Shown: positions 1-11,503 of the stretch, piece after piece
Layout: each line of letters starts with the position of its first letter
Position numbering within the stretch: position 1 is the first letter of the stretch
Source of the DNA: Notospermus geniculatus
Lineage: Eukaryota; Nemertea; Pilidiophora; Heteronemertea; Lineidae
Direction: 5' to 3'
DNA: 64,000 bases
NCBI GenBank assembly: GCA_002633025.1
Contig: NMRB01000372.1
Coordinates: 176,695-240,694 of the forward strand
Translations under genes and position numbers: made by a program
The notes under the pieces: generated by a model
The model's input: the letters and a program-made list of their open reading frames with translations, nothing else
Databases searched by the model: none
Told to the model about the DNA's origin: nothing

Positions 1-340
1 TATCCGGGGATCACGGAGTAATTTACAAATATCCAGTCATAGTCAGTGGTTAATAACTTCTGACCGAGATTGTACGTATCTAGTTACACGTTTGCTGACA
101 AAAAAATTACAGGTACCGGTGTATCGATGTTTGCCAGTGGACATGTTGACACTTGTATACATCGCTGTGCACCAAGTCGCCCATACACCCACGACAGCAC
201 ATCACGACTTTTAACAAAGAAATCTTATTAAAGGTTTTGTCACCCCATCGGGTTAGATACAAAAGGAACTAATGGAAGAACGTAAATCAAATTATAAAAT
301 TAAAATAACTTCGTTTTAAGCGCTGATGTTTTGATAGTAG

Positions 341-516
341 CAGGAGCGGATCCAAAATCATGGGAAAGAGGGGGCACAGCCAGCGCACATCGTGGAAAAC
401 CTCGGTCAAATTTTAACATTTTTTCAAAATTTTGAAATTTCCCAGCCAATTTTTAAGATTTTCCACAAAATAGAGGGGGCACGGGCCGGGTGTGCCCCGC
501 CTTGGATCCGCGCCTG
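341..516. mobile_element. hAT-like MITE
   Basis: Ends CAGGAGCGGATCCAA and the inverse of TTGGATCCGCGCCTG form short inverted repeats of the CAGGGGCGGATCC type common at hAT termini. The inner part repeats GAGGGGGCAC in inverted orientation. AGTAG flanks both ends, but the right flank is interrupted by the TA-flanked element starting at 521, so the TSD length cannot be read. Confidence 0.55.
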
Positions 517-520
517 AGTA

Positions 521-1041
521 GTGAGGTTTCGCAAATCTGACGAAAAACGAAAGTACGAAATACGAAATTCAACGTCATTTCCATGACGTAATGTATTTCT
601 GGAGATGGTTGCTACCACAAATGTCCCTGCTGCCAGTGCGTCTTTTAGCATATCATTTAAGACCGAGAGAGTTATGGCGCATCTTGAAATTTCAAATTTC
701 CACTTCGTATACGAAGTGGAAACGAAAGATAAATTTCAAAGTTTAATATATACACCGTAACTATCGGTCTAAAGTCAGACGCTAAGGCTTCCTTTACATA
801 AAGGTATACGGTATACGAAAACGCTGGTTAACAAAGGCATTCCGAGGATTCACCACCGTGAAGCTATTGTTAACCGGTGTTTTCGTTTACCATATACTTC
901 AATGTAACGGAAGCCTAAAAGACGGACTTGCAGCAGGCGATATTCGTGGTACCAACCATCTCCTGAATACGTCATGGAAATAAAGTCCAATTTCGTGTAT
1001 CAATCGTACTTCGTATTTCGTCAGATTTGAGAAATCGCGTT
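521..1041. mobile_element. GTGAGG-family TA-inserted MITE, copy 1
   Basis: Left end GTGAGGTTTCGCAAATCTGA follows TA. The right end near 1041 is a degraded inverse copy. Inner subterminal repeats mirror each other around a short palindrome (TTCCACTTCGTATACGAAG) near 700. The full form of the family is best seen at 45529-45915. This copy is interrupted by another MITE at 786-915. Confidence 0.75.
786..915. mobile_element. Harbinger-like MITE nested in GTGAGG MITE
   Basis: A 130-bp element with about 49-bp TIRs starting GGCTTCC, flanked by TAA (783-785 and 916-918). The other copies of the host element read CGCTAAAAGACG without it, so the empty site is known. A TAA/TTA TSD is the signature of PIF/Harbinger (Tourist) elements. 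Confidence 0.8.
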
Positions 1042-1211
1042 TGAAGGTTTCGTCAGCTAGCCCCCTATTCCAGTAATCTCTTGTGGTCGGGCAAAGGATG
1101 TCGATATCATGCACCCTAATCAACACCAAAGTAGGATTTAATCGGAGTTCGAGTGCCAAATATTCGACTTCAAACATTCGAAGCGGTCAAACGAAAAAAC
1201 CTGCCGCCATT

Positions 1212-1663
1212 TCGTTTTCCTCCAGCAGTGAACACATTCGGAACTTCCGAAGGCAACTGCTCGGCAATTTCCGTGACGGCTCGCATTTCCCCTCGGACAC
1301 AATTCCAAGGCAGCCATCTTGAACGCGCAACGATTGCTGCCCGTTTGTGAGAGTTCAGATGCGGTTCGCCTCATCACACCTGCGCATGAACAAAATAGGG
1401 CACACAAAAACGTTGCGTTATTGATCAATAATTGGCAGATTGGGTGAGATACCGGTAAGTAATATTATATAATATGGCTCAACTAATCCAGCAAATAAGG
1501 TTGAACATGTTAACAGGCCAAAATTCGGCCAAAATAGTCCCACGGTCGGTCACGTGGGTTTGTTGATAAACAATATGGCTGCCTTGGACTTGTGTCCGAG
1601 GTGAAATGCGCCGCCCAGTGACAGATAAGCTGTTCACCTCAGGTCGTTCCGAATGCAGTGAAC
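1212..1663. repeat. Diverged inverted repeat, arms about 95 bp
   Basis: Sequence around GGACACAATTCCAAGGCAGC (1297-1316) recurs inverted near 1580-1600, and the GTGAACA-CATTCGGAAC end recurs inverted at 1645-1663. The arms are clearly related but worn. The 250 bp between them show nothing recognisable. Probably an old fold-back MITE. Confidence 0.5.
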
Positions 1664-1984
1664 ATTGCGTCATCGTTCACGTGACCCGTCTCGGCCAATC
1701 CAATCCAACCCAGGGATTGTTTCTTGCAGTATGACTTGCGCGACAAAACTCTACCGCGGTCAGGGGATTTAAACATCGTATAGATCTGCTTCAAATTCAC
1801 TTCATCGTGACGACAAGATATGTAGCTGGGAGCCGGCGGCGGTCTTCCCTGATTAAGATAGAGATGTTCTAATGGGTACATTCAGCAATAGTTTTATTGG
1901 ATAAGTGGCTATTTCTTGTTGCAAATTGTATTAGAGTCTAGGAGGTGTATACCTGTACAATGTGTCTGGAATGTTATGACTGGG

Positions 1985-2075
1985 GATGTCAGAATGGTCG
2001 CTGCAGTGGAAATATCTAGCTCTTGTCACCTCTAAGGTCCCGGGTTCGATTCCCGGTTGGATCTGGTGTACCAGA
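1985..2075 (+). repeat. tRNA-derived SINE head
   Basis: A T-arm-like sequence GGGTTCGATTCCCGG (2041-2055) fits the pol III B box. The preceding 60 bases resemble a tRNA body but do not fold as a full tRNA with a paired acceptor stem. It passes directly into the minisatellite at 2091. Confidence 0.5.
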
Positions 2076-2090
2076 GGAGATAGTACTAGG

Positions 2091-2432
2091 GATGCAAGAC
2101 CGAACCAATAGTCTTCTATTGTATGGAAGACCGAGCCACAATAGTCTTCTATTGTATGGAAGACCGAGCCACAATAGTTTTCTATTGTATGGAAGAACGA
2201 GCCAAAATATATCCTATTGTATGGAAGGCTGAGCCACAATAGTTTCCGATTGTATGGAAGACCGATCCACAATAGTCTCCTATTGTATGGAAGACCGATC
2301 CACAATAGTCTCCTATTGTATGGAAGACCGAGTCACAATAGTTTCCTATTGTATAGAAGACCGAGCCATAATTTGACAATAGTCTGTTATTGTGTGGAAG
2401 GCCGAGCCACAATAGTCTCCTACTGTATGGCT
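2091..2432. repeat. 33-bp hairpin minisatellite, about 10 units
   Basis: Ten head-to-tail units of about 33 bp, each like GAAGACCGAGCCACAATAGT plus CTYCTATTGTATG. One unit is 32 bp and one is longer. Each unit holds an inverted pair ACAATAG/CTATTGT. Because 33 is divisible by 3, long open frames run through both strands (an 11-residue period such as FHTIEDYCGSV). This is a repeat effect and not a gene. Confidence 0.9.
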
Positions 2433-2489
2433 GTGTTCGATGGTCTCTATAGCCATATATCACAATCCCTCGTTGAACACCGGACTTAG

Positions 2490-3480
2490 TTGCCGGGGGG
2501 ACTGCGGAACGATTGAATTGGAGAGAGGCCAAAACCCAGGACATCAGGCATGTCAGGAAGACGGTAGCATTACATTTCAATCACACATATTCTGATACTC
2601 ACTATCATTCTAAGATAAAGAATAGCACAAAATTCACACACAAAATGATAATAACCAAAAAGTCAATCTCCAGAATTCACGAATTTTCGACCCCAACCGG
2701 GGTCTTTTTCAAGTGGAACTTTACAATCTGAAACTTTAGAAAAGACTACTATCACTATCGGCACTATCATTCTAAGAATGTTCAGGCATTGTATAATTAA
2801 TGTTATCCCACTCTATCTATTATGTTGTCGAATCCAAATCAACTCAAGAGAACCAATATTCAGATAACATGTACAATATGCATTTTCAGTACAAATGTTT
2901 TAAACATTTGCAAACTTGCGGCAATGATTTGAATGATCGGTTTTCGATTTTTCGTGGGAGGGAATCAGTTTCTTGAAAATATTTCATAATGGTTGGCAAA
3001 TATCTAAGAAAATTTTAATTCTGGCTTGAATCTCTAGGCCTATATTTTGTTGACATATAAGGCGAACAACTATCTTTGTCCTACAGGTAAATTCAGTTCA
3101 ACAGAGCAGCGTTATGGTTTTTATCAGGATTGTTGTTGCTAGAAGCCAAAGTTTTAAATTAAGGAACGGTTGAAGGAAAACATAGTAGATACACGTGTGC
3201 ATTTATGTTTTTTGTTGTATACAGAATGTTATTCAGGACCCATATTTACATACAGGGTGTGACAAAGGAAGAGAAATAAGATTATAAATAGAACTGTGAT
3301 ATGGAAACACTTTTTATTTTCCGTAGTTTTCAACTTCACGAGTTTGTGGATTTTGTTGAAGATAATCCCTGGTGATTTCACTTTATCAGTTTTGAAATAT
3401 TATCATCCATCTGACTTTCCAAAGATTCTATATATATATTCTGTTATGACATCGTTTACTTTCTTGGCTTCGTTTTTGTT
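2490..3480. other. Non-coding, little visible
   Basis: AT-rich DNA. A piece near 2640-2720 (TTCGACCCCAACCGGGGT) matches one arm of the palindrome at 11282-11503. The open frame at 3296-3529 has no recognisable domain. Confidence 0.5.
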
Positions 3481-3880
3481 AAAACACGACTGTATGCATT
3501 TGGCGACTCTTTTTCCATCCCCACCTTGACAAGACTGGTCTTCTGTCCAACCTATATATAGCCAGTAGTAACACCGAGGCTGGACTGATACTATGTCGAA
3601 ACAAACATGGCTGCCATAGCTTCATCACTTGAGAAGTTCAACGCACTGTTATAGCGTGACTAACCCTTCATCGGGTAAGGTTCCCGATCTTCATGATCGG
3701 GAACCATAATTAGTTGAAGTTGATGAGAAATATGCCAGCCATTTTTTGGGGTTTCGACAAAGTATCAGTCCAACCTCGGTGTTACCACTGGCTATATACA
3801 GATTGGACAGGACACCAGTCTTATCAAGGTGTGGAGAGATAAAAAGTCACCTAATATAACGCATATAGTCGCGCTTTAAA
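3480..3880. repeat. Fold-back element with central hairpin
   Basis: Arms of about 130 bp at the two ends are inverted copies with mismatches (for example CAGTAGTAACACCGAGG near 3562 and its inverse near 3775). The centre has a perfect 11-bp stem, GGTTCCCGATC (3679-3689) with GATCGGGAACC (3695-3705) and a 5-base loop. No TSD could be fixed. Confidence 0.7.
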
Positions 3881-5240
3881 CTCGACTGAATTCTTGTACC
3901 ATTGGAATTTCGACTTTAGCCTATATTCCATTTTGCGAGAGGCAAATAACAAAAGCAAATTGTTACGCACTTTTAAAATGAAAATTTCGATTCAAATTTT
4001 TTGGCACAATTTTTACCTGCCTAAGTTTATGTATCCCTAGATCGATCTCTGATCAAAGCGTTCTTCTATACTGCTGGTATTGATATATCACTTAAGAAAC
4101 ATTTGTTATAAAATGAAGGTTGAGAAACAAATATCGTGTATTTTTGAAAAAGTGCAATAAATTTCAATGCTAATGCTTTTAACTTATTTTTATCCAATTA
4201 AGCATTAAACTTTCAACGGGTGGCCTTGGGCGCATCAACAGGTATATTATAGTTCGTAAAGATACATAAATGGGTGGTATCATAAAGGATAGAATAGAAT
4301 AGAATAATCTTTATTTTCATCGGTATAAAAATGTACCGGTACGTAATGTGAGGTACGTTACAGCGAGGGTGAGCTGTACAATAAACATGAGTTCCAAGGA
4401 GCTCGTCCACCGATATCTAACAGATAAAAAATCATTGACTAGTAACAGTGTAGAAGATACATGTAGAAAAATTTACACAAAAAAGATCAGTATAAACAAA
4501 AGGAAAAACGTTTCGAAAACGTTATGTTCCATTGCCTGGTTCGTTAAAACGAATCGATAGCGAAAAAAATTGATTTAGAAATAGAATTTGAAAGGGGACG
4601 AATTTTCAGGAAAAAATGTAAACTTCTCCAGAATGTCAACAAAGAAATTTTCGTGCATTTTGATTGGCTGAATTTTGTGTTTAAAAACACCAGCCTAATG
4701 TAAACAAAATCCGCTATCGATTCGCTTTAACTTTAAACAATGTACATGTACGGTTTCAAAACCGATTTTCCCACGTACGTACGTACGTACAGTGTAATCT
4801 AATTTCTAGATTATAAACTCATTCCCGAAATCCTACATGTAGCTCACTTTCTCTCGCCATCATCCCCGAGTTGCCTTCCCTCGACTTTAATTCTACATAG
4901 TAGTAAAACGTCATCGTCGGCATCAGTCTTATTAATTTTCGGTTCGCGATGATGACAGGATTTTGAAAATGACATAAGCCGCAGGCGACACATCTGCAAG
5001 ACGTGTAAACAACGCTATCTCTTTCAAGTACCCCGCAGGTGACGAAATTGAAGAAATCATTTTTGAAAAAAGCGTGGGATTATGATGAAGGTAGGCAGTC
5101 ATCATGATGAAATTGAATAATCCTTATAGATACACGCAACTTTTTGAATTTATTTAAATTGGGCGGTTTGAAGGTTGCACTGATCCTGTAGATTATCAAG
5201 CGCTTACAATCGGTGCTTCAAAACTTCATATTTAAATTAT
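3880..5240. other. Non-coding, no gene seen
   Basis: Contains a short GAATAGAATAGAATA run (4285-4300) and an ACGT repeat at 4775-4790. Small open frames (4213-4410, 4348-4560) carry no motif. Confidence 0.5.
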
Positions 5241-5692
5241 CATAAAGGAATCAAACCATGTTTAGCTGCGAAAGATGAACGTACTGAGGGATACACTTCA
5301 TGTGTTGCCACCAGATGTCTCTCACTGCCTGAATTTTGGCTTTACGAAAAAAGGCAGGAGCTTCAACTTTTTTTGTGGTCAAGGGCTACATGAACCTGTC
5401 AACTTGATGCTTTGAATTCCATTTCTGAGAATAACAGAGCTATTTTCAGCACAATTAGTGTTCCACGTGCAAATGTACATGACCCTGCGCTCACATCGTT
5501 CGTGGGTTCTTATTAATTCAGTCCTTTTGTATCATAAGATCAACTAGTCGGAATTCAACAAAATTTGCAGAAGGGTCTCTCCTATCATATGAAAGAGTCA
5601 GAATGCAAATCTGTTGAGGTTTAAAGGGATACTGTCCACATTCATAAAATGCTAAATTTGTAAGTTGAACCTTTATGTTTGACTCCTTTATG
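5241..5692. mobile_element. CATAAAGG MITE, copy 1
   Basis: Ends CATAAAGGAATCAAACC and the inverse of GACTCCTTTATG. The body matches 26467-26954 throughout (for example the ACTGAGGGATACACTTCATG and AATCTGTTGAGGTTTAAAGG stretches). Flanks are too worn for a sure TSD. Confidence 0.75.
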
Positions 5693-7200
5693 GTTATATG
5701 AATACGGGGCCTGGAAACTGTTCCTGAAGTGTGTTTATGGAAAAACTACACTGTTCCTAAGTGTAGTCCCTCTGATGATAAGCACCACAGGGTTTACAAC
5801 CCTTCCCACTCAACCGATACATCACATAAATGACACGTAAAATGATTTACAGGAAGTCTCGCACACCTTGTCAAAGTTGACAGGGTATGGATCAGGGAGG
5901 GTAATTGATGGCCTGCGTAAGACTTTGAAGCTGATGAAATTGACAAAATGTTTCTCACATGTGCATTACACACACTAAGATTTTGTGCGGTAAACTGATG
6001 GTCAGCGTATTAAAGGTGTTTGAAGAAATTGCCAAATGTGGCCTTATGGGAAACCCAGGCACAAATCTTCAAGGGAGAAATCGCCCATGGTTACAGCGTG
6101 GATCAGGACCCATATTCATAAAACTACTACAAATAAGGTGGCGCCCTCCTGTCCTCGTGGGGTCTATAGTGTTCTATCGTGTTCTGAGTCTTCGTTTGAG
6201 GTGTTTACAGGGCGTTTGCAATTCTCTTGCTCATCGCAAGGGGGCGTATTGTTCGTTCACGTCAGCTTTAAAGGGAAATGAATAGAAATATCAGAGGTGG
6301 ACTAATAATTTTTTCCAGAGCTGTATATGTTAACTCAGTCATCTATCTGTCCGGAGCATAAATTAGCCTACCAATGTCACATTCAGTTGCCCACAGATAT
6401 TTTTTAAAAATCAGCACTAACTTAAACTTAACTTCGTCGTAAGTGGTTTTCCCAGCATTTCTGAAATTTGAGTCATTTCAATTGCTCCGATTCGGTTGCT
6501 ATTGACTTCAACATACATATCTCAGGGCACAGGCAAATTAGGATCATTCTACCCGTGCTCTCCACTTCAAATTACTAGCCTAAAGCCAAGGAGCAAACTG
6601 TTAAAAATTAAGTGTGATTTCTCACTCTCGGGTACTTATGATATGTATTGCCATGACGAATTGAAAAATGCCTATAGGGCAACACCAGGCTCATATGACA
6701 TTTCCAGTACATTTTCGGGAATATCATTTTCCACGTTCCTGAAGTTTTTATAGTGTCTGTAAATTAAGCAAACGATTTGTGTCCTGGGGCGCTACGGCAG
6801 AAAAATCGTTAAAACGAGGAAAGCTCACCAAAGAAGGAGTTTTTGCGCAGTTTTCCCGGTAAATTGTTAGTGTTATATGGGCCATTTCATCTCGACGTTT
6901 CTTGCAGTTCATTTCGTGTGTAGGGGAATAGACGGTAACCTAGGCTTTTGAAAGCGAATTTAGTGGCTCTTTTCACCAACGCACCACCTAAGCGAATTGT
7001 AAAAAGCACCTCTCTACGTGAAAGTTTCCTCCCTGTACTTCGCTCTCTGCGGGCAACAATCGTAAAGGTAGCCCGACACAGACGAATAAAGGGCGCCGCA
7101 CACCAGCGACGAAATTGAGGCGACCAGCGATGCGACTGGCGACTACGACGTCGCAGGCGACAACCGCCTGTGAGGTCGCTGCGCTATGTCGGACGCGAAT
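5693..7200. other. Non-coding, no gene seen
   Basis: No supported gene; the open frames at 5959-6285 and 6036-6281 overlap in different frames and lack motifs. From 7085 to 7195 a GCGAC-rich stretch resembles part of the element at 44035-44120. Confidence 0.5.
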
Positions 7201-7207
7201 ATTTCCT

Positions 7208-7360
7208 CGGGCGGATCATACTTCTCCGTTTTGCGCTTTGCGCTTGTGCGTTCCCTATGTTTATGTGTGGTACCAATAATAAAATTACTTTTTCTAAGAC
7301 GCACTCACATGACTGACAAGCGCAAAGCGCATTTTCGCAAAGTATGAATTGGCCTTAACG
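7208..7360. repeat. Short inverted-repeat element
   Basis: TTTTGCGCTTTGCGCTTGT near 7232 is mirrored by ACAAGCGCAAAGCGCATTTT near 7317, with outer arms GGATCATACTT/AAGTATGAATT. The spacer is about 65 bp. Probably a MITE; its exact ends are uncertain. Confidence 0.6.
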
Positions 7361-7591
7361 CTCAACCGTGTTTGGCGCTGTGATATTATTCGAGTGGTAA
7401 CTATGCTTGCGCCCCGACTAAGGCTGAAACATTGGCTTTAATCGAAAGATAAATAATATACGGACGGTGAAAGTGCTGTGCCACGGCACGAGTCACAAGC
7501 ACCTGCACACAGCTACGTCCATTTCTGTGGCCAAAATAATGCAGCGCTGATTGAGCGCCTTCATTGGAAAGCTCACACACTTAGTGCCTTA

Positions 7592-7739
7592 GGGCCGTAT
7601 GCACCAAACGAAGATAATCTTCAACTCGGGTTGAGCCACAACTTTTCAATTGTTCAGGTTTACTGGGGTATGATCTGACAATGGAAAAGTTGTGGCTAAA
7701 CCTGAGTTCAAGATTATCTTTGCTTAGTGCATACGGCCC
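7592..7739. mobile_element. Harbinger-like MITE with TTA TSD
   Basis: A 148-bp element with TIRs of about 60 bp starting GGGCCGTATGCAC, flanked by TTA (7589-7591, 7740-7742). The open frame at 7478-7678 only crosses it. Confidence 0.88.
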
Positions 7740-7742
7740 TTA

Positions 7743-8292
7743 ATGTCAAAAGTTTTGAGTACTGTGGTTCAGTCTGAAAAAGGACTTAAGAATGCCGATT
7801 ATTTTTCTTGCAAAGTAAATCAGATTTGAAAACATGTAATATCCCCTATTTTTATTGGTACATGTTGCGTCAACAATACGATGCGAAAATTATTTGTTTC
7901 CGCAATGTTTGTATGCGCATAAGCCGTGCAAAGTGACACCGTTTTTGTGCAAAAACTTTTCCGAAAAGTATTTACTATCGGCTATCAGATAATAAGTTTG
8001 TTACATCGACAGCAAACAATACTACTTTATAAATGTGTAGAAACATGACACCAGCATAACATGTACCGGATAGAATATTTGTAGAACGGTGTTTTTTTCC
8101 GCAACATCCCTTTGGCGGTGTTGCGTCGGCTTCATTGTGCGGAATTGAATTCGGTCTCAGCCAGGTAAACAAGGAAAAAGCGGACATTGTTATTGAATAA
8201 ACCTATGGTGACATCTTCTGATATAATGTCATGAGGCACGATTTTCAAAGGTGCCAGCAAAGAATTGAGAATATATCCAAGAATTGGCTTGA
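7743..8292. other. Non-coding, nothing recognised
   Basis: Single-copy-looking sequence up to the start of the segmental duplication. The minus frame at 7975-8187 has no domain. Confidence 0.5.
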
Positions 8293-8378
8293 ACTTATGT
8301 AGAATCAAGTATTAAACGAATAAATGAAAAAAGATAGATAAAATCTAGATTTAAAAAGACTGTCTCGCCTTACGAATT

Positions 8379-9660
8379 CCAATGAGGAGGGCGCCGTACC
8401 AGCGTTGTGACCGAAATTGCTTTTTTTTAACGTTATTTCAATTTACCTCTGGCATACTTCTGACATCGCTATCGGTGTACGCGTTCCGCGCACATCGGTT
8501 ACGACTGGTCATTGCGGCAACAAGTGGCACACTCCAGTCTTCAATCTGGAGCGCGCACATCGAACAGGCAACTGAACTGAATGCTACACGGAAATTGTCG
8601 ATGTCTTCCGATCGGACCACTCGGGATTCCATCACATGACCAGGTTTGCTCCACAAACATAGGAAATTCATTGCCAGACCGCGCACATCGAAAGCGACTG
8701 AAGACAACTAGATGCAACGGTCGGCAACGAGTAGAACATGAGCAACTGGCTGGAACTAGCGGCAACGGTCGGCAATAGCGTTGCCGGGGCGCGCACATCG
8801 GCCTGTTTGAGCATCTGATCAGTTGCTGCTGTTTCCAGCCAGTCGCCCACCGTTGCCGGAAACGCCATTGCCGGCAGTTGCTTCCAGTCGCAACGTCGAT
8901 GTGCGCTAGGACATGGTTTTGGTACTTTCACCCAGGTTGTTGATGAATGCAAACTCTGGAATCTCAGACTCTAGTTCGCTGAGGTGATTTCTAAAGCTAG
9001 GAATCCACCATTGATTTTCAAGCTGATTTTCCGTTGCAACTTTCTTTGCGACTGGGTTGCGTTGCAACTGGGCACGCGATCGCCGTAGTGGACTCACTAG
9101 ACGTCATTTCCACTATGGCGAAGATGTGGTCAATTTCAGTCGGCAATCGGTCGGCAACTGGTAGCAGTTCCTTGCAATCGTATTCAATCGCAGGTAGCAA
9201 GTTGCAAAGCAAGTCGCAACGCAGAAAATCAGCAGTGGGTTCCTAGCTTAACACAATTTACGTAGGTGTGACATTTGTGTCAATAAAATGCTTTATCCCT
9301 TGCGGTATTCGTTAGATGACTGACTTTATTAAAGTTTAATCCTTCTCAACGATATCGAGGTTTCTTATTACACAAACGCTAACCTGATTTTAAATCTTGT
9401 GACATTACGAACCCACGGGATGACCCCTTCTGATCTCAGCGACAAAGGTTACCATGATACTCAATTTTTTAGATGTTGGGTTAACCTATGGTAGTACATG
9501 TAGATGTTAGTAGACGAGGACAATGAGGGGCACGCGTGCCGTTCGTTCATCCCGACAGGTCGGCGCTGAGAGCGGTGCGACCGAAACGACGTCATTGACA
9601 ACGTTTTATGTCTTGACGTTGCGTCATGAAGTGAAATGTCCAGGGACATTGTGCTCACCT
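8379..9660. repeat. ATGAGGAGGGCG-family element, composite copy
   Basis: The left part (8379-8470: ATGAGGAGGGCG, CGTTGTGACCGAAAT, AACGTTATTTCAATTTAC) and the right part (9515-9660: CCCGACAGGTCGGCGCTGAG, GACGTTGCGTCATGAA) match the two ends of the intact family member at 39285-39628. Between them, GCGCACATCG recurs at 8488, 8552, 8682 and 8792 (inverse at 8897) amid GCAAC/GTTGC-rich sequence, followed by the MITE at 8993. The overlapping open frames are repeat shadows. Confidence 0.6.
8993..9250. mobile_element. AAGCTAGGAATCC MITE, copy A
   Basis: TIRs start AAGCTAGGAAYCCACYRYTG and continue with a GATTTTC and GCGTTGC motif on both sides. Related copies are at 17748-18010 and 43925-44432. Not coding despite short open frames on both strands. 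Confidence 0.75.
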
Positions 9661-11280
9661 CTCTGATAATAACTGTGACTCTCCGTCTATTGAACTAAAA
9701 ATGATGGAATAATCAGCATGAACTATGTTATCATGATGAGTGACTGTTGACGAGGGAAAAATATGGGAACTATCGAATTTTGCAAAATATCAAATTCATA
9801 AAAACTGATGATATTCTGATATATCTGGAAAATGAGAAATGATTTTTAAAAAGTTTCTTCACCGAAATTCACAGGATCGACTGGGGAATGATACAACGTT
9901 GATTTTAAATTCAAAATTCCGAATTTTGAAAAATGAATTTTTTCTTGATATTGTACTTTTCAATCATGATATTTTAGCGATATTTTTCCAGAAACTCTCA
10001 ATTTCGTATGTGATCTTTAACGATTTGCAAACGTCTATCAAATCGTTTTTATCATAGATGTCTACAGCGGACTGCAATTCATTCTGGTAGTTGAAGTCGG
10101 AGTCGGAAAGGTGCTGAACCTCGCCTCGCACACGGGCCTCAGTGAAAAACGTTACACCGAGCTAACAAAAGAGCACAGTCACTAGAGGAGCGAGTCAGAA
10201 ATGTTACATGTACTTTTTTGAATTAATGTAACTGATGTATTAATGCGCGTTAATACGGAGTGAAAATGAAGTTTACTTAATAATCACACTACCGTTGGCT
10301 TATTTATTCACAAATACAATGTAAGAAATGCATTAGCGCTGATATTACCATTCCGGTGACAAAAGTCACGTAGGCCTACAACGAGAGAAATGCTTCCTGT
10401 CCAATGTAGCGTACGTGGAGGCAGAGTTTTCCCACCCAGATGAAATGAACTAACGTCACAGTTGTTTCGATACCAATGGCAACGCGGCCATCACCGGCTT
10501 ACCGCTCTGGATCTACGGGTATTGGTATTGTTTAGCTAGGCCAACGCACTCTCAAAGTTGAGGGGGATAATAACCCAGGATGGTCCGTCGTTCATTCACG
10601 TGTACTTAAAGGGTGGCCAATCTATTTTTGTGCGACGCGTGTTCAAAGTATCTCACAAACCCTCAGAGAAGTTCACCGAATAGAAATATAATATTTATAA
10701 AAGTAGATTAAATCAGACCAAATCGGAAAAGCTTGTCCATGTACGAACGTCATCAAAGCAATGCCCTTTTTGAAACAACATTAGCGTACCTTTTTGGGAG
10801 TGTATCTGATTTGAAATAAAACACGACATAGCCTTTACCATTGTATCCAGAATAACTGCGTTTCAAAAAGCACACGACTGTTTTCATTAGGGCTTTGGTG
10901 AAGTCATCAAGTACACTGTGACATCTGATATCACTATTTTGCTTCAAACGAGGCCTACGTGACTACAGTCACAGTCATTCTAAAGATACATGTATGTCAG
11001 CAAAATGTGACTCTGGTGCAAAAACAACTGGATGGATTTTAACAAATTTGGTTTTTATGAGGAGAGCAATTTCTTGTTTATCCCGACAGGTCGACGCAGC
11101 GAGTGAAGTGACCTTTTATATTTTTATATTGTGAATATTTTACAATAACTACATGTATGTTTATTTTGATGTATGTGATAAATATTTTATAATTTTTTGT
11201 ACTCAAATTTTTATCTCGTGAATGTTTTATAATAACTATGTATATATGAAAGAGAAAGCACAAAAATTGACACACAAAAT
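9661..11280. other. Non-coding part of copy A
   Basis: Parallels 18445-19390 and 22260-22690. An open frame at 9839-10057 is extended in copy B (18620-18976) by a 10-bp difference; the compositional bias to AT and lack of motifs argue against a gene. Confidence 0.5.
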
Positions 11281-11281
11281 G

Positions 11282-11503
11282 ATGATAAACAGGAAGTCAA
11301 TTTCCAGAATCTTAGCAAATTTTCGACCCCAACCGGGGTGTTCTTCAGGCTGGCACTTTCAAGTCGAGCTACCAGAAGTGTACACTTCTGGTAGCTCGAG
11401 TGTACACTTCTGGTAGCTCGACTTGAAAGTGCCAGCCTGAAGAACACCCCGGTTGGGGTCGAAAATTTGCTAAGATTCTGGAAATTGACTTCCTATTTAT
11501 CAT
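11282..11503. repeat. 222-bp near-perfect palindrome
   Basis: Arms 11282-11384 and 11401-11503 are reverse complements with a single mismatch seen, around a 16-base spacer. The arm includes TCGACCCCAACCGGGGT, also found once near 2690. The inner spacer itself repeats CTTCTGGTAGCTCGAG, so the centre is a repeat within a palindrome. Confidence 0.88.

Noticed and set aside
2011-2070. Complete tRNA gene
   Set aside because: The T-arm is good, but no paired acceptor and anticodon stems could be formed; a SINE head is more likely.
1931-2580. Minus-strand repetitive frames (124 and 132 codons) with FHTIEDYCGSV-like units
   Set aside because: They come from the 33-bp minisatellite; both strands are open for the same reason.
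8382-8639. 85-codon frame conserved in both segmental copies (also 17050-17307)
   Set aside because: Conservation is explained by the recent duplication; the frame lies in repeat sequence with GCGCACATCG units and has no motif.
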